This document shows positions 1-8,618 of a DNA stretch of 64,000 nucleotides, in pieces. Under the pieces are notes generated by a model. That model worked only from the letters and a program-made list of their open reading frames with translations, was not told the DNA's origin and made no database searches. The stretch comes from CAVQJU01 sp963712905 (GTDB lineage Bacteria; Acidobacteriota; Vicinamibacteria; Vicinamibacterales; CAVVIG01), in NCBI GenBank assembly GCA_963712905.1, contig CAVQJU010000014.1, forward strand, positions 248,001 to 312,000. Reading direction: 5' to 3'. The position numbers were made by a program, and so were the translations under genes. Every line of letters begins with the position of its first letter. Position 1 is the stretch's first letter.

Positions 1-345
1 TACGTCGAGCGCAGCGAGGTGTGCTACAGCAATCAGGCCAAAATCGATTCCCTCGGCGTGCCGGCCGCGCTCATCGCGGAGCACGGGGCCGTCAGCGAAC
101 CGGTGGCGCGCGCCATGGCCGAAGGCATTCGCGCGAAGGCCTCGAGCGACGTCGGCATCGGCGTGACCGGGATTGCCGGACCGGACGGCGGCACTCCCGA
201 GAAGCCCGTTGGAACCGTGGCGATTGCGGTCCTCGTGGGCGCCGACGCGCGCGTGCGGACGTTTCAGTTCGTGGGCCTGCGCGAGATGGTGAAGTTTCAA
301 TCCGCGCAGGCCGCGCTGAACATGCTGCGCCTCATGTTGTCGTAG
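1..345 (+). CDS. cinA: CinA C-terminal-type nicotinamide-nucleotide amidohydrolase (5' end outside window)
   Basis: The frame is open from base 1 to a TAG at 343-345, so only the last ~114 residues are present. They match the CinA C-terminal/PncC deamidase domain, which converts NMN to nicotinic acid mononucleotide in pyridine nucleotide salvage. Visible landmarks are CYSNQAKIDSLGVP near the start, EHGAVSEPVARAMAEG, and the signature GVTGIAGPDGGTPEKPVGTV, followed by a family-typical ending. Whether an N-terminal molybdopterin-binding-like domain precedes it cannot be seen. The next gene, plsY, begins 68 bases downstream on the same strand. Confidence 0.9.
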   Translation, partial: YVERSEVCYSNQAKIDSLGVPAALIAEHGAVSEPVARAMAEGIRAKASSDVGIGVTGIAGPDGGTPEKPVGTVAIAVLVGADARVRTFQFVGLREMVKFQSAQAALNMLRLMLS

Positions 346-413
346 GTCGTCGTAGCTTCCCGGGCTTCCCGGCCGCTCGTCCAGCCTGAAAGTCGGATAT
401 CCTCGTCAATGGG

Positions 414-989
414 ATGGTTCTGATCATCGTGATGGCGTATTGCCTCGGCTCGGTTCCGTTCGCGCTCCTGCTTGCGCGCGGAGACGATGTCCGGCGCATC
501 GGCAGCGGCAACGTCGGCGCCGCGAACGTGCTGCGGGCCTCGGGCGTCCGGGCCGGCGTGCTGGTGGCGATGCTCGACATCGCCAAGGGCGCCGCGAGCG
601 TCGTGCTGGCCATGCGCCTGAGCTCCGACGGCAACGTCCCGGCAGCCGCGGGGTTTGCGGCGATCCTCGGGCATATCTACCCGGTGTGGCTCCGGTTCCG
701 GGGAGGAAAGGGCGTCGCCACCGCGTGCGGTGTTTTCACGGTGCTGACCCCCCTGGCGGCGCTTCCGGCATTCGCGGTGTTCTTCGTCACGGCCTGGACC
801 ACGCGCTATGTGTCTCTCGGATCGGTACTCGCGACGATCGTCCTGCCGCCTGTTGCGTACGCGACCGGCTATTCCGCGGCGACGCTCACGGCGGCGTGCG
901 CGGCCTCCGTGCTCATTCTCTTCCGGCATCGCGGCAACCTGGCGAGGCTGCGTGCCGGCACCGAACGGCGATTGGGGGCGCGAGCCTGA
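414..989 (+). CDS. plsY: Acyl-phosphate glycerol-3-phosphate acyltransferase PlsY
   Basis: This 191-residue polytopic inner-membrane protein should transfer the acyl group from acyl-phosphate to sn-glycerol-3-phosphate, the first step of phospholipid synthesis with PlsX/PlsC. The three PlsY signatures are visible: RRIGSGNVGAANVLR near residue 25, RFRGGKGVAT near residue 97, and HRGNLARLRAGTERRLG near the C-terminus. Several hydrophobic segments alternate with these loops, as in the family. It overlaps gpsA by one base (TGATG). Since GpsA makes the glycerol-3-phosphate that PlsY uses, the two form a functional pair. Confidence 0.95.
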   Translation: MVLIIVMAYCLGSVPFALLLARGDDVRRIGSGNVGAANVLRASGVRAGVLVAMLDIAKGAASVVLAMRLSSDGNVPAAAGFAAILGHIYPVWLRFRGGKGVATACGVFTVLTPLAALPAFAVFFVTAWTTRYVSLGSVLATIVLPPVAYATGYSAATLTAACAASVLILFRHRGNLARLRAGTERRLGARA

Positions 990-2020
990 TGGCGGTGGTT
1001 GCGGTACTGGGGGCGGGAAGCTGGGGAACGGCGCTTGCGGTGCATCTGGCTCGGGTCGGCCACGACGTCCGGCTGTGGGCGCGCGATCAAGCCATTGTCG
1101 ACGAGATGGCGGCGCGCCGCGCGAATGTCGTGTACCTGCCCGACGTGACGCTGCCGGCCACCGTCGCCGTCACTCACGATCTCGAGCGGGCGCTTCGCGG
1201 CGCCGGGTTGGTGATTTGCGCAGTGCCGTCGCACGGCTGCCGGGCGGTGCTTCTCCAGACAGCGCGCTACCTCGACCGGCACGCCACGATAGTCAGCGCC
1301 ACCAAAGGCCTCGAAGCCGATAGCCACCTTCGCGTGTCGCAGGTGATCGCGGAGGAGGTGGGCCCCGGCCATCCAGTGGTCGTGCTGTCCGGTCCGAGTT
1401 TCGCGATGGAGGTCGCGCAGCAACTGCCGACTGCCGTCCTCGCGGCATCGGTCGACGCGCAGGCGACCGAACTCGTGCAGAACGAATTCCGCGGCCCGTT
1501 TTTCCGCTTGTACGGAAGCGACGACGTGGTTGGCGTGGAGATCGGCGGTGCGATGAAGAACGTGATCGCCATCGCGGCCGGCGTCGTGGAAGGGCTGGGG
1601 CTCGGCCACAACGCGCTGGCCGCGCTCATTACCCGCGGGCTTGCCGAGATCACCAGGCTGGCGTGCGCAGCGGGGGGACGCCGCGATACGCTGGCCGGCC
1701 TGAGCGGACTGGGCGACCTGGTGCTGACCTGCACCGGCACTCTCAGCAGGAACAGGCACGTCGGCGCCGAGCTGGCCCGCGGACGCCGGCTGAACGACAT
1801 CGTCGCAGGCATGAAGATGATCGCGGAGGGCGTCCAGACGACAGGAGCGGTGCTCGCCCTGGGCAACCGGTTCGGCGTCGAGCTGCCGATCGCGACGCAG
1901 ATGGCCGAAGTGCTCAGCGGGAGGATGGATGTCCGGTCCGCGGTCGAGACGCTCATGCTGCGCCGCCAGCGCGCGGAGGCGGATGGGGATCGGGAAGCGG
2001 GCAATGGGGCAATGGTCTAA
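989..2020 (+). CDS. gpsA: NAD(P)H-dependent glycerol-3-phosphate dehydrogenase GpsA
   Basis: The 343-residue cytosolic enzyme reduces dihydroxyacetone phosphate to sn-glycerol-3-phosphate. The N-terminal Rossmann motif is VLGAGSWGTALA. Further landmarks are VICAVPSH, the ATKGLE segment, LSGPSFAMEVAQ, EIGGAMKNVIAIAAGVVEGL (catalytic Lys region) and SGLGDLVLTCTGTLSRNR. The ATG overlaps the plsY stop (TGATG), indicating translational coupling. The last ~20 residues (from about RQRAEADGDREAGNG) look like non-conserved read-through tail. Confidence 0.95.
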   Translation: MAVVAVLGAGSWGTALAVHLARVGHDVRLWARDQAIVDEMAARRANVVYLPDVTLPATVAVTHDLERALRGAGLVICAVPSHGCRAVLLQTARYLDRHATIVSATKGLEADSHLRVSQVIAEEVGPGHPVVVLSGPSFAMEVAQQLPTAVLAASVDAQATELVQNEFRGPFFRLYGSDDVVGVEIGGAMKNVIAIAAGVVEGLGLGHNALAALITRGLAEITRLACAAGGRRDTLAGLSGLGDLVLTCTGTLSRNRHVGAELARGRRLNDIVAGMKMIAEGVQTTGAVLALGNRFGVELPIATQMAEVLSGRMDVRSAVETLMLRRQRAEADGDREAGNGAMV

Positions 2021-2043
2021 TTGGTGATCCAATGGAAGGTGTC

Positions 2044-2499
2044 ATGAAACGATTTACGCTCCCGGCTGTCCTGGCGGCTCTCGTCGGCGCGGGCGTCACG
2101 CAAGTCGTGCTCGCGCAGGGTGCGCCAACAGTTGCGGTCGTCAAGGATCCCGGCTGCGGCTGCTGCACGAAGTGGGTGGCGCATCTCAAACAAGCCGGGT
2201 TCAAGGCGACTGTCACGGAGTCTGCGGCGATCGACGCGTTGAAAGACAGCAAGGGCGTCCCCAGGGCGGCCCGCTCGTGTCACACGGGCACGGTCGGCGG
2301 CTACGTGATCGAAGGACACGTGCCGGCGGTGGACATCACGCGGTTGCTGAAGGAGCGCCCTGATGTCGTCGGCCTGGCGGTTCCGGGCATGCCAGTCGGG
2401 TCACCCGGGATGGAAGCGCCCGACGGCCACGTCGCGCCGTATGACGTGATCGCCTTCGACAAGAGCGGCAAGACCCGCGTGTTTGCATCGCATCGCTGA
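2044..2499 (+). CDS. DUF411 family putative metal-binding secreted protein
   Basis: The 151-residue protein begins with a signal peptide (MKRFTLPAVLAALVGAGVTQ... up to about residue 23). The mature part has the DUF411 hallmarks: KDPGCGCCTKWVAHLKQAGF, then GVPRAARSCHTGTVGGYVIEGHVPA. The Cys-rich CGCC motif and later Cys/His suggest copper or another soft metal, as assumed for this family; the exact role is not established. The ATG at 2044 is preferred over the in-frame ATG at 2032 because GAAGGTG precedes it at ribosome-binding distance. It lies between gpsA and ftsY, 10 bases before the preferred ftsY start. Confidence 0.85.
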   Translation: MKRFTLPAVLAALVGAGVTQVVLAQGAPTVAVVKDPGCGCCTKWVAHLKQAGFKATVTESAAIDALKDSKGVPRAARSCHTGTVGGYVIEGHVPAVDITRLLKERPDVVGLAVPGMPVGSPGMEAPDGHVAPYDVIAFDKSGKTRVFASHR

Positions 2500-2509
2500 A
2501 GACATCAAT

Positions 2510-3433
2510 TTGTCTCTCCTCAGCCGCATTCGTCAGGGTCTGTCGCGCACGAAAGAGCAGATCGTCTCGCGCTTCGACGACATCGTCCGTCGCGCCGATG
2601 CCCCCGACCGGCGTTCGCGCGCGATCGATGTCGACACGGTCGAGGCGCTCGAGGAACTGCTCGTGTCGGCCGACCTCGGCGTATCGGCGACTGCCCGGAT
2701 CATCGACTCGGTCAAGGCGCGCGATCGCGACGGCGCGAGCCTGCGCGACCTGGTCAAGCAGGAAATCCGCCGCGTGTTCGACGCAGTCGACGGTCCGGTC
2801 CTCGTCGAGCACCATCCGAAGGTCGTGCTGATCGTGGGCGTCAACGGAACCGGCAAGACGACCACCGTCGGCAAGCTGGCGAGCGCGCTCAAGAAAGAGG
2901 GCCTCCGGCCGCTCGTCTGCGCGGCCGACACCTTTCGGGCCGCCGCGGTCGAGCAACTCGAGATCTGGGCCGGGCGGGCCGGCGTCGAGCTGGTGCGCGC
3001 GGGGCAGGGCGCCGATCCGGCTGCGGTCGTCTTCGACGCGATCTCGTCCGGCAGGGCGAAGGGCTGCGATCCGATTCTGGTGGATACGGCGGGCCGGCTG
3101 CACACGCGCGTCAACCTGATGCAGGAGCTCCAGAAGATCCGCCGGGTGGTGGCGCGAGAGATCGAAGGAGCGCCGCAGGAAGTGCTGCTCGTGCTCGATG
3201 CGACGGTCGGGCAGAACGGCCTGGTCCAGGCGCGGGAGTTCATGAGCGCCGCCGGCGTGAACGGCATCGTCCTGACGAAGCTCGATGGGACCGCCAAGGG
3301 CGGCATCGCCGTCGCCATCGCCCACGACCTGAAGCTGCCGATTCGCTACGTCGGCGTGGGCGAAAGCATGGACGATCTCGTGCCGTTTTCCTCCGAAGAA
3401 TACGTGAACGGGCTATTCGAAGAGACGTGGTAG
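2510..3433 (+). CDS. ftsY: Signal recognition particle receptor FtsY
   Basis: SRP receptor GTPase that docks Ffh-ribosome complexes at the membrane. The N domain is followed by the NG GTPase core: VGVNGTGKTTTVGKLA (G1), DTFRAAAVEQLEIWA, ILVDTAGRLHTRVNLM (G3), TKLDGTAKGG (G4) and YVGVGESMDDLVPF (closing loop). There is no acidic A domain, so it is the short form (~307 residues). The start is uncertain: TTG at 2510 gives the family-like beginning (M)SLLSRIRQGLSRTKEQ, while TTG at 2483 would overlap the DUF411 gene. It overlaps ribD by seven bases. The partner gene ffh lies at 6.9 kb. Confidence 0.94.
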   Translation: MSLLSRIRQGLSRTKEQIVSRFDDIVRRADAPDRRSRAIDVDTVEALEELLVSADLGVSATARIIDSVKARDRDGASLRDLVKQEIRRVFDAVDGPVLVEHHPKVVLIVGVNGTGKTTTVGKLASALKKEGLRPLVCAADTFRAAAVEQLEIWAGRAGVELVRAGQGADPAAVVFDAISSGRAKGCDPILVDTAGRLHTRVNLMQELQKIRRVVAREIEGAPQEVLLVLDATVGQNGLVQAREFMSAAGVNGIVLTKLDGTAKGGIAVAIAHDLKLPIRYVGVGESMDDLVPFSSEEYVNGLFEETW

Positions 3434-4509
3434 ACGCCGACTACATGGACCGCGCGTTGTTTCTGGCCGCGAGGGGCCGCGGCCGCACGAGCCCGAATCC
3501 GCTCGTGGGAGCCGTAGTGGTGGCCGGCGACGGTGTGGTCGTCGGACAGGGTTTCCACCGGCGCGCCGGCGAGCCGCACGCGGAAGTCCTGGCGCTCGAA
3601 CAGGCCGGGCCGCGCGCGCGCGGCGCGACGATGTACTGCACGCTCGAGCCGTGCTGCCACGTTGGACGCACCGGCCCGTGCGTCACGAAGATCGTCGAGG
3701 CCGGCATTTCGCGCCTGGTCGCCGCAATCGAGGATCCGAACCCGCTCGTCAACGGCAAGGGCTTCGCGCACCTGCGCGAGCATGGCGTCCACGTCGAAGT
3801 CGGCCTCGGCGCGTCCGCGGCCCGCGTGCTCAACCAGCCGTTCCTGACGCTGATGCGCGAACGGCGGCCGTTCGTCATCATGAAAGCCGCGATCAGCCGG
3901 GACGGCTGCCTCGCCGAGGCGGAGGGGCGCCGCACCGCGTTGACCTCGGCGGCCGCCAACCGGCATGCGCACGCGCTGCGCGCGGAGGTGGACGCCATCG
4001 GCGTCGGCGCCGGGACCGTCCTGACGGACGATCCGCAGCTGACGGCTCGCGGCGCCTTCCGGGAACGGCCGCTCATGCGCGTGATCTTCGACCGCCGCCT
4101 GCGCACGCCGGCGCACGCGGCCGTGCTCTCGACACGCTCCCTTGGGCCTGTCATCATCATCACATCGGCGGCCGCGGCCGGGAACCCGGCGCTGCGCGAG
4201 CCGCTCGAGGCGCGCGGGGCGGTCGTGGTGGCGGCCAGGGACCAGACGTTCCGTGCCGCGCTTGACGCGCTGGCGGAACGCCAGGTGGAATCGCTCCTCC
4301 TCGAGGGTGGCGCGGGCATCCATGCGGCGGCGTGGGACGAAGGCGTCGTGGATTTCGTCCGGCTGTACGTCACGCCGCACGTTCTTGGCACTGGCGGCGT
4401 CCCGTTTCTTCCGGGCCGGTCCGTCGCCTCGCTGGATCTGATCGATCGACACACGGAGCCGCTCGGTCCTGACACGCTGATTGAGGGATATGTTCACGGG
4501 CCTCGTTGA
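3427..4509 (+). CDS. ribD: Bifunctional riboflavin deaminase/reductase RibD
   Basis: The 360-residue enzyme catalyses two consecutive steps of riboflavin synthesis: deamination of the pyrimidine ring, then NADPH-dependent reduction of the ribose side chain. The deaminase domain (1-~145) shows SPNPLVGAVVV, the Zn/catalytic HAEVLAL and the metal pair PCCHVGRTGPC. The reductase domain (~146-360) shows FVIMKAAISRDGCLA, VDAIGVGAGTVLTDDPQLTAR, LLEGGAGIHAAAW and the closing GPDTLIEGYVHG. GTG start inside the end of ftsY; the 3' end overlaps ribE by 20 bases. First gene of a ribD-ribE-ribBA operon. Confidence 0.95.
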   Translation: MVDADYMDRALFLAARGRGRTSPNPLVGAVVVAGDGVVVGQGFHRRAGEPHAEVLALEQAGPRARGATMYCTLEPCCHVGRTGPCVTKIVEAGISRLVAAIEDPNPLVNGKGFAHLREHGVHVEVGLGASAARVLNQPFLTLMRERRPFVIMKAAISRDGCLAEAEGRRTALTSAAANRHAHALRAEVDAIGVGAGTVLTDDPQLTARGAFRERPLMRVIFDRRLRTPAHAAVLSTRSLGPVIIITSAAAAGNPALREPLEARGAVVVAARDQTFRAALDALAERQVESLLLEGGAGIHAAAWDEGVVDFVRLYVTPHVLGTGGVPFLPGRSVASLDLIDRHTEPLGPDTLIEGYVHGPR

Positions 4510-5119
4510 AGCCGTCGGCCAACTCGTCGATCGCCAGCCCGCGCCGGGCGGATTCCGGCTGCGGATCGCGTCGTCGCTCGCGTCCGAGCTGGCGCCCGGC
4601 GACAGCCTGGCGGTCAATGGCGTGTGTCTGACCGTGATCGCGCGGACCAGCGTGGACGTCGAGGCCGAAATCGGGCCCGAGACGAGTCGCGTGACGACGC
4701 TCGGGTCGCTCGGGCCCGGCGCGCTGGTCAATCTCGAGCGGCCGCTTCGCGCGGACGGGCGGCTGGGCGGACACTTCGTACAGGGGCACGTGGACGGCAT
4801 CGGGTACATCGAGGACCTGCGCGCGGAGGCGGACTTCCACTGGCTGTCCGTCGGGTTTTCGCGCCAGCTGTCGCCGTATCTCGTGCACAAGGGGTCGATC
4901 GCGGTGGACGGCGTCAGTCTCACGATCGCGGCGCTCGGCGCCGACCGCTTCGACATTCAGGTCATTCCGTACACCATGGAGCACACGAACCTGGCCCGCG
5001 CCCGGGCACACGATCGCGTCAACCTGGAGTGCGATCTGGTTGGCAAATACGTCGCGCGGGCAGTCGAGCTGGCGGGGCTTGGTCTGGCCGTCGTTCGACC
5101 TGGGGAGGTCACGCATTGA
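4490..5119 (+). CDS. ribE: Riboflavin synthase alpha chain
   Basis: The 209-residue enzyme dismutates two 6,7-dimethyl-8-ribityllumazine molecules to riboflavin and the pyrimidinedione precursor. It has two tandem lumazine-binding repeats: the first begins MFTGLVEAVG, with NGVCLTVI; the second begins GHFVQGHVDGIG, with DGVSLTIAA. The C-terminal IPYTMEHTNLA and VNLECDLVGKYVAR are typical. The start is ATG 4490, giving the near-invariant MFTGLVE, and not the upstream TTG. It lies inside the end of ribD and overlaps the likely TTG start of ribBA. Confidence 0.95.
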   Translation: MFTGLVEAVGQLVDRQPAPGGFRLRIASSLASELAPGDSLAVNGVCLTVIARTSVDVEAEIGPETSRVTTLGSLGPGALVNLERPLRADGRLGGHFVQGHVDGIGYIEDLRAEADFHWLSVGFSRQLSPYLVHKGSIAVDGVSLTIAALGADRFDIQVIPYTMEHTNLARARAHDRVNLECDLVGKYVARAVELAGLGLAVVRPGEVTH

Positions 5120-6363
5120 AACGTTCCATGCAGATTGCGAAAGGCGCGCGCAAGCCGCAGCAGCCGTTCGCGCGGATCGAGGACGCGGTCGAGGCCATCA
5201 AGGCCGGCCGGCTCGTGATCGTCGTCGACGACGCGGATCGGGAGAACGAGGGCGACCTGACAATCGCCGCCGAGAAGATCACGCCCGAAGCGATCAACTT
5301 CATGGCGCGATACGGCCGCGGCCTCGTGTGCCTGTCGATGACCCCCGAGCGCCTGGACGAGCTCGAGATCCCGCTGATGGTGTCGCAGAACAGCTCGCGG
5401 TTCGAGACGGCGTTCTGCGTGTCGATTGAGGCCAAAGGAACGACGAGCACGGGCATCTCGGCGAGCGACCGGGCCAACACCGTGCGCGCGGCGATCAATC
5501 CCGCGACGCGTCCCTCGGATCTGGCGCGGCCGGGCCACATGTTCCCGCTGCGCTCGCGCACCGGCGGCGTGATGGTGCGCGCCGGGCAGACCGAGGCGGC
5601 CGTCGACCTCGCGCGCATCGCGGGCCTGTACCCGGCGGGCGTCATCTGCGAAATCATGAACGAGGACGGCACGATGGCGCGCGTGCCGCAGCTCGCGAAG
5701 TTCGCGAAGCGGCACGGCCTGCTGATGGTGACCATCGCCGACCTGATCAACTATCGGACCCGCACCGAATCGCTCGTCAAGCGCGTGAGCTCGGCGAAGC
5801 TGCCGACCGACTACGGGGATTTCCGGATCTACTGCTTTGAGAACGCGGTCGACAAGCAGACGCACGTGGCGCTCGTCCGCGGCGACATCAGCAGCGGGAA
5901 AGACGTGCTCGTCCGCGTTCACTCGCAGTGCCTGACCGGCGACGTCCTGCACTCCATCCGCTGCGATTGCGGCGCGCAGCGCGACGCCGCCCTGGCGCGC
6001 ATCGAGCAGGAAGGCCGGGGCATCTTCCTGTATCTCCACCAGGAAGGCCGCGGCATCGGCCTCGCCAACAAGATCCGCGCGTACGAGCTGCAGGACGAGG
6101 GCTTCGACACGGTCGAGGCGAACGAACGTCTCGGGTTCAAGGCCGACCAGCGCGACTACGGAGTGGGCGTCCAGATCCTGAAAGACCTCGGCGTGCGGTC
6201 GATGCGCCTGCTCAGCAACAACCCGCGCAAGCTGGTGGGGATCGAGGGATACGGGCTGTCGGTCAGCGAATGGATGCCGCTCGAAATCCCCGCGTCCGAC
6301 ACCACGCGCCGATACCTGAAGACGAAGAAAGAGAAGCTCGGCCACAAGCTGTCGTCCGTCTGA
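5116..6363 (+). CDS. ribBA: RibBA: DHBP synthase / GTP cyclohydrolase II fusion
   Basis: A fused enzyme of about 415 residues that makes both riboflavin precursors. The RibB half (to ~residue 205) shows VDDADRENEGDLTIAAEKI, TGISASDRANTV, RPGHMFPLRSR and PAGVICEIMNEDGTMAR. The RibA half shows VRVHSQCLTGDVLHSIRCDC, which includes the Zn cysteines, EGRGIFLYLHQEGRGIGLANK, and LLSNNPRKLVGIEGYG. The TTG at 5116 overlaps the ribE stop and follows GGGGAGG at good spacing, so it is preferred over ATG 5128. No ribH (lumazine synthase) is present in the window. Confidence 0.94.
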   Translation: MKRSMQIAKGARKPQQPFARIEDAVEAIKAGRLVIVVDDADRENEGDLTIAAEKITPEAINFMARYGRGLVCLSMTPERLDELEIPLMVSQNSSRFETAFCVSIEAKGTTSTGISASDRANTVRAAINPATRPSDLARPGHMFPLRSRTGGVMVRAGQTEAAVDLARIAGLYPAGVICEIMNEDGTMARVPQLAKFAKRHGLLMVTIADLINYRTRTESLVKRVSSAKLPTDYGDFRIYCFENAVDKQTHVALVRGDISSGKDVLVRVHSQCLTGDVLHSIRCDCGAQRDAALARIEQEGRGIFLYLHQEGRGIGLANKIRAYELQDEGFDTVEANERLGFKADQRDYGVGVQILKDLGVRSMRLLSNNPRKLVGIEGYGLSVSEWMPLEIPASDTTRRYLKTKKEKLGHKLSSV

Positions 6364-6371
6364 ACCGCGCC

Positions 6372-6794
6372 ATGGGCCGCCCCACGAGCAACGACGCACC
6401 GCACGCGGTGGTCTTGTTCGACGGCGTCTGCAATCTCTGCAACGGTTTCGTCCGGTTCGTCATCCCGAGAGATCCGCCTGGACACGTCCGGTTTGCCGCG
6501 CTGCAGTCCGAGGCGGCGCGGGGCTTGCTGGCCCGGACCGGCGTGACGCCGGGGGCCGCCGACAGCATCGTTCTCGTCGAAGGTGAGCGCGTCTTCGTCC
6601 GGTCCGAAGCCGCGCTGCGCATTGCGCGGCAACTCCGGTTTCCCTGGCCGCTCCTCTACGGGCTCATGATCGTCCCGCGTCCGCTCCGCGACTGGATATA
6701 CGACATCGTCGCCCGTAACCGGTTGCGTTGGTTCGGCCGGCGGGACGTCTGCATGGTGCCGGGCCCGGAGACACAGGACCGCTTTCTCGTTTGA
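6372..6794 (+). CDS. DCC/DUF393 family thiol-disulfide oxidoreductase-like protein
   Basis: This 140-residue protein carries the family signature VVLFDGVCNLCNGFVRFVI (DGxCxxC) at the N-terminus. It continues with RFAALQSEAARGLLAR, a VEGERVFVRSEAALRIARQL segment, a hydrophobic LLYGLMIVPRPLRDWIYDIVA stretch, and the closing NRLRWFGRRDVCMVP with a further conserved Cys. The family has a thioredoxin-like fold with unclear physiological substrate. It starts eight bases after the ribBA stop, so it is probably the last gene of that operon. A strong promoter for ffh begins within its stop region. Confidence 0.85.
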   Translation: MGRPTSNDAPHAVVLFDGVCNLCNGFVRFVIPRDPPGHVRFAALQSEAARGLLARTGVTPGAADSIVLVEGERVFVRSEAALRIARQLRFPWPLLYGLMIVPRPLRDWIYDIVARNRLRWFGRRDVCMVPGPETQDRFLV

Positions 6795-6820
6795 CACTCC
6801 GGCAGGGCGTCCGCTACGAT
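6791..6820 (+). promoter_or_regulatory. Sigma70-type promoter of the ffh-rpsP operon
   Basis: A perfect TTGACA -35 box (6791-6796) is followed after 18 bases by TACGAT (6815-6820). It lies at the end of the upstream DCC gene and about 60 bases before the ffh ATG, so the operon has its own promoter and a ~55-base leader. Confidence 0.7.
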
Positions 6821-6824
6821 AAGG

Positions 6825-6867
6825 GTTTGCGGTAGAGGAGCTTAGCGCGATATAGAAACCCGCAAAC
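6825..6867 (+). promoter_or_regulatory. Hairpin in the ffh leader
   Basis: GTTTGCGG (6825-6832) is the exact reverse complement of CCGCAAAC (6860-6867). The 27-base loop contains GAGGAG. It occupies almost the whole transcribed leader between the predicted transcription start and the ffh ATG (6883). It could regulate translation or RNA stability; no known riboswitch or leader motif was recognised. Confidence 0.45.
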
Positions 6868-6882
6868 AGAACTACACCAACG

Positions 6883-8244
6883 ATGTTCGATTCCCTCAGC
6901 ACACGCCTGCAGGACGTCTTCAAGACGTTGCGCGGCGAGACCAAGCTCACGCCCGAGGCCATCGAGGCCGCACTCCGCGAGATTCGTCTTGCGCTGCTCG
7001 AGGCCGACGTCAACTTCAAGGTCGTCAAGGCGTTCGTCGATCGCGTGCGCGATCGGGCGATGGGGCAGGACGTGCTCGGCAGCCTGTCGCCGTCGCAGCA
7101 GGTCGTCAAGATCGTCCGCGACGAGATGCTGGCGCTCTTCGGCGACGCCGAAGGGGGCCTGCAGCCGACGAGCAAGCGCCCGCGTGTCATCCTCCTGCTG
7201 GGGTTGCAGGGCGCCGGCAAGACGACAACGGCCGGGAAGCTGGCGAAATACCTGGTGGGCCAGGGCCGGCACCCGCTGCTGGTGTCCACCGACGTGAAGC
7301 GGCCGGCGGCCATCCAGCAGCTGAGCGTCGTGGGGGCGAAGGCCTCGGTGAGGGTCTTCGATCCGGCCGGCGAGCTGGATCCCGTGGCGCGCGCGAAGGG
7401 CGCCCTGACCGAAGCGGCCAACCTCGGCTTCGACGTCATCATCGTGGACTCGGCCGGCCGGCTCCACGTGGACGACGAGCTGATGACCGAGCTCGTCGCG
7501 ATTCGGGACGCTACCGACGCGACCGACCGGCTCTACGTCGCCGACGCGATGACGGGGCAGGACGCGATCAAGAGCGCCGGCGAGTTCCACCGGCGCATCG
7601 GCGTGACCGGCGTCGTGCTCAGCAAGCTCGACGGCGACGCCCGGGGCGGCGCGGCGCTGTCGGTGGTGTCGGTCGTGGGCGTGCCGATTGCGTTCGCCGG
7701 TAACGGCGAGCGCCTCGAGGATTTCGAGCCGTTCCGCCCCGAGCGCGTGGTGTCGCGGGTGCTCGGCATGGGCGACGTGCTGTCGCTCATCGAACGCGCG
7801 GAAGCGGCGATCGATCGGCAGGACGCGGAGAAGCTCGAGGCGAAGATCCGGTCGAACGAGTTCACGCTCGAAGACTTCCGGGATCAGCTGAAGACGATCC
7901 GCAAGATGGGGCCGCTCGAGCAGATCATGGGCATGCTGCCCGGCATGGGCAACATGAAGGCGATGGCGGAGAACAAGCCGGACGAGAAGCAGATGTCGCG
8001 GGTCGAGGCCATCATCGGCTCGATGACGCCGGACGAACGGCGGAAGCAGCACATCATCAACGGCAGCCGCCGGAAGCGGATCGCGAAGGGCAGCGGCACG
8101 TCGGTCGAGGAAGTGAATCGTCTGCTGAAGCAGTTCGTGCAGATGCAGAAGATGTTGAAACAGCTCGGCGGGATGGCCGGGCTGTCGGGCGGCGGCAAGG
8201 TCGGACGCCGCCGTGCCATGCAGATGCTGCGCAACCGCGGTTAG
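6883..8244 (+). CDS. ffh: Signal recognition particle protein Ffh (SRP54)
   Basis: The 453-residue protein has the standard N-G-M layout. The N domain is the first ~95 residues. The GTPase domain shows LLGLQGAGKTTTAGKLA (G1), STDVKRPAAIQQL, VIIVDSAGRLHVDDELM (G3), VLSKLDGDARGG (G4) and PIAFAGNGERLEDFEPF. The Met-rich M domain (~300 on) includes QIMGMLPGMGNMKAM, RKRIAKGSGTSVEEVNRLLKQ and KQLGGMAGLSGGGK, which bind signal peptides and 4.5S RNA. It heads the ffh-rpsP-khpA-rimM-trmD-rplS-rnhB run and partners FtsY at 2.5 kb. Confidence 0.97.
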   Translation: MFDSLSTRLQDVFKTLRGETKLTPEAIEAALREIRLALLEADVNFKVVKAFVDRVRDRAMGQDVLGSLSPSQQVVKIVRDEMLALFGDAEGGLQPTSKRPRVILLLGLQGAGKTTTAGKLAKYLVGQGRHPLLVSTDVKRPAAIQQLSVVGAKASVRVFDPAGELDPVARAKGALTEAANLGFDVIIVDSAGRLHVDDELMTELVAIRDATDATDRLYVADAMTGQDAIKSAGEFHRRIGVTGVVLSKLDGDARGGAALSVVSVVGVPIAFAGNGERLEDFEPFRPERVVSRVLGMGDVLSLIERAEAAIDRQDAEKLEAKIRSNEFTLEDFRDQLKTIRKMGPLEQIMGMLPGMGNMKAMAENKPDEKQMSRVEAIIGSMTPDERRKQHIINGSRRKRIAKGSGTSVEEVNRLLKQFVQMQKMLKQLGGMAGLSGGGKVGRRRAMQMLRNRG

Positions 8245-8324
8245 AGACCGCGGAGCTCGAGAGGTTTCAGCGCAGCGAAACAGGCGATCGGGATCGAGCC
8301 CCGGTGCCAGTGCAGGAGTGAGTG

Positions 8325-8618
8325 ATGCTAGCAATCCGTCTTCGTCGGGCAGGCTCCAAGAAGCGTCCGTTCTTCCGCGTCGTCGTGGCCGATTCGCGTG
8401 CCGCGCGCGACAGCTCGTTTGTCGAAATCCTCGGCCATTACAACCCGCGAACCCGACCCGCGCTCGTCGACGTCAAGAAGGAGCGCGTCGATTACTGGAT
8501 TGGCAAGGGCGCGCAGCCGTCGGATTCGGTGCGCACGCTCATCGCGCGCCACCTGACGCCGATCGCGGCGCCGGTGGGCGCAGTCGCGAGCGCCGCGCCC
8601 GAGGCGCCCAAGGCGTGA
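8325..8618 (+). CDS. rpsP: 30S ribosomal protein S16
   Basis: The 97-residue ribosomal protein begins MLAIRLRRAGSKKRPFFRVV and continues VADSRAARDSSFVEILGHYNP, KKERVDYWIGKGAQPSDSVRTL, all typical of bS16. The C-terminus has a short Ala/Pro tail. ATG 8325 follows AGGAG by eight bases. The stop overlaps the GTG start of khpA (GTGA). Confidence 0.96.
   Translation: MLAIRLRRAGSKKRPFFRVVVADSRAARDSSFVEILGHYNPRTRPALVDVKKERVDYWIGKGAQPSDSVRTLIARHLTPIAAPVGAVASAAPEAPKA

Noticed and set aside
440..2020. Long open frame suggesting a PlsY-GpsA fusion
   Set aside because: The upstream part is in a shadow frame of plsY; GpsA begins at its own ATG 989.
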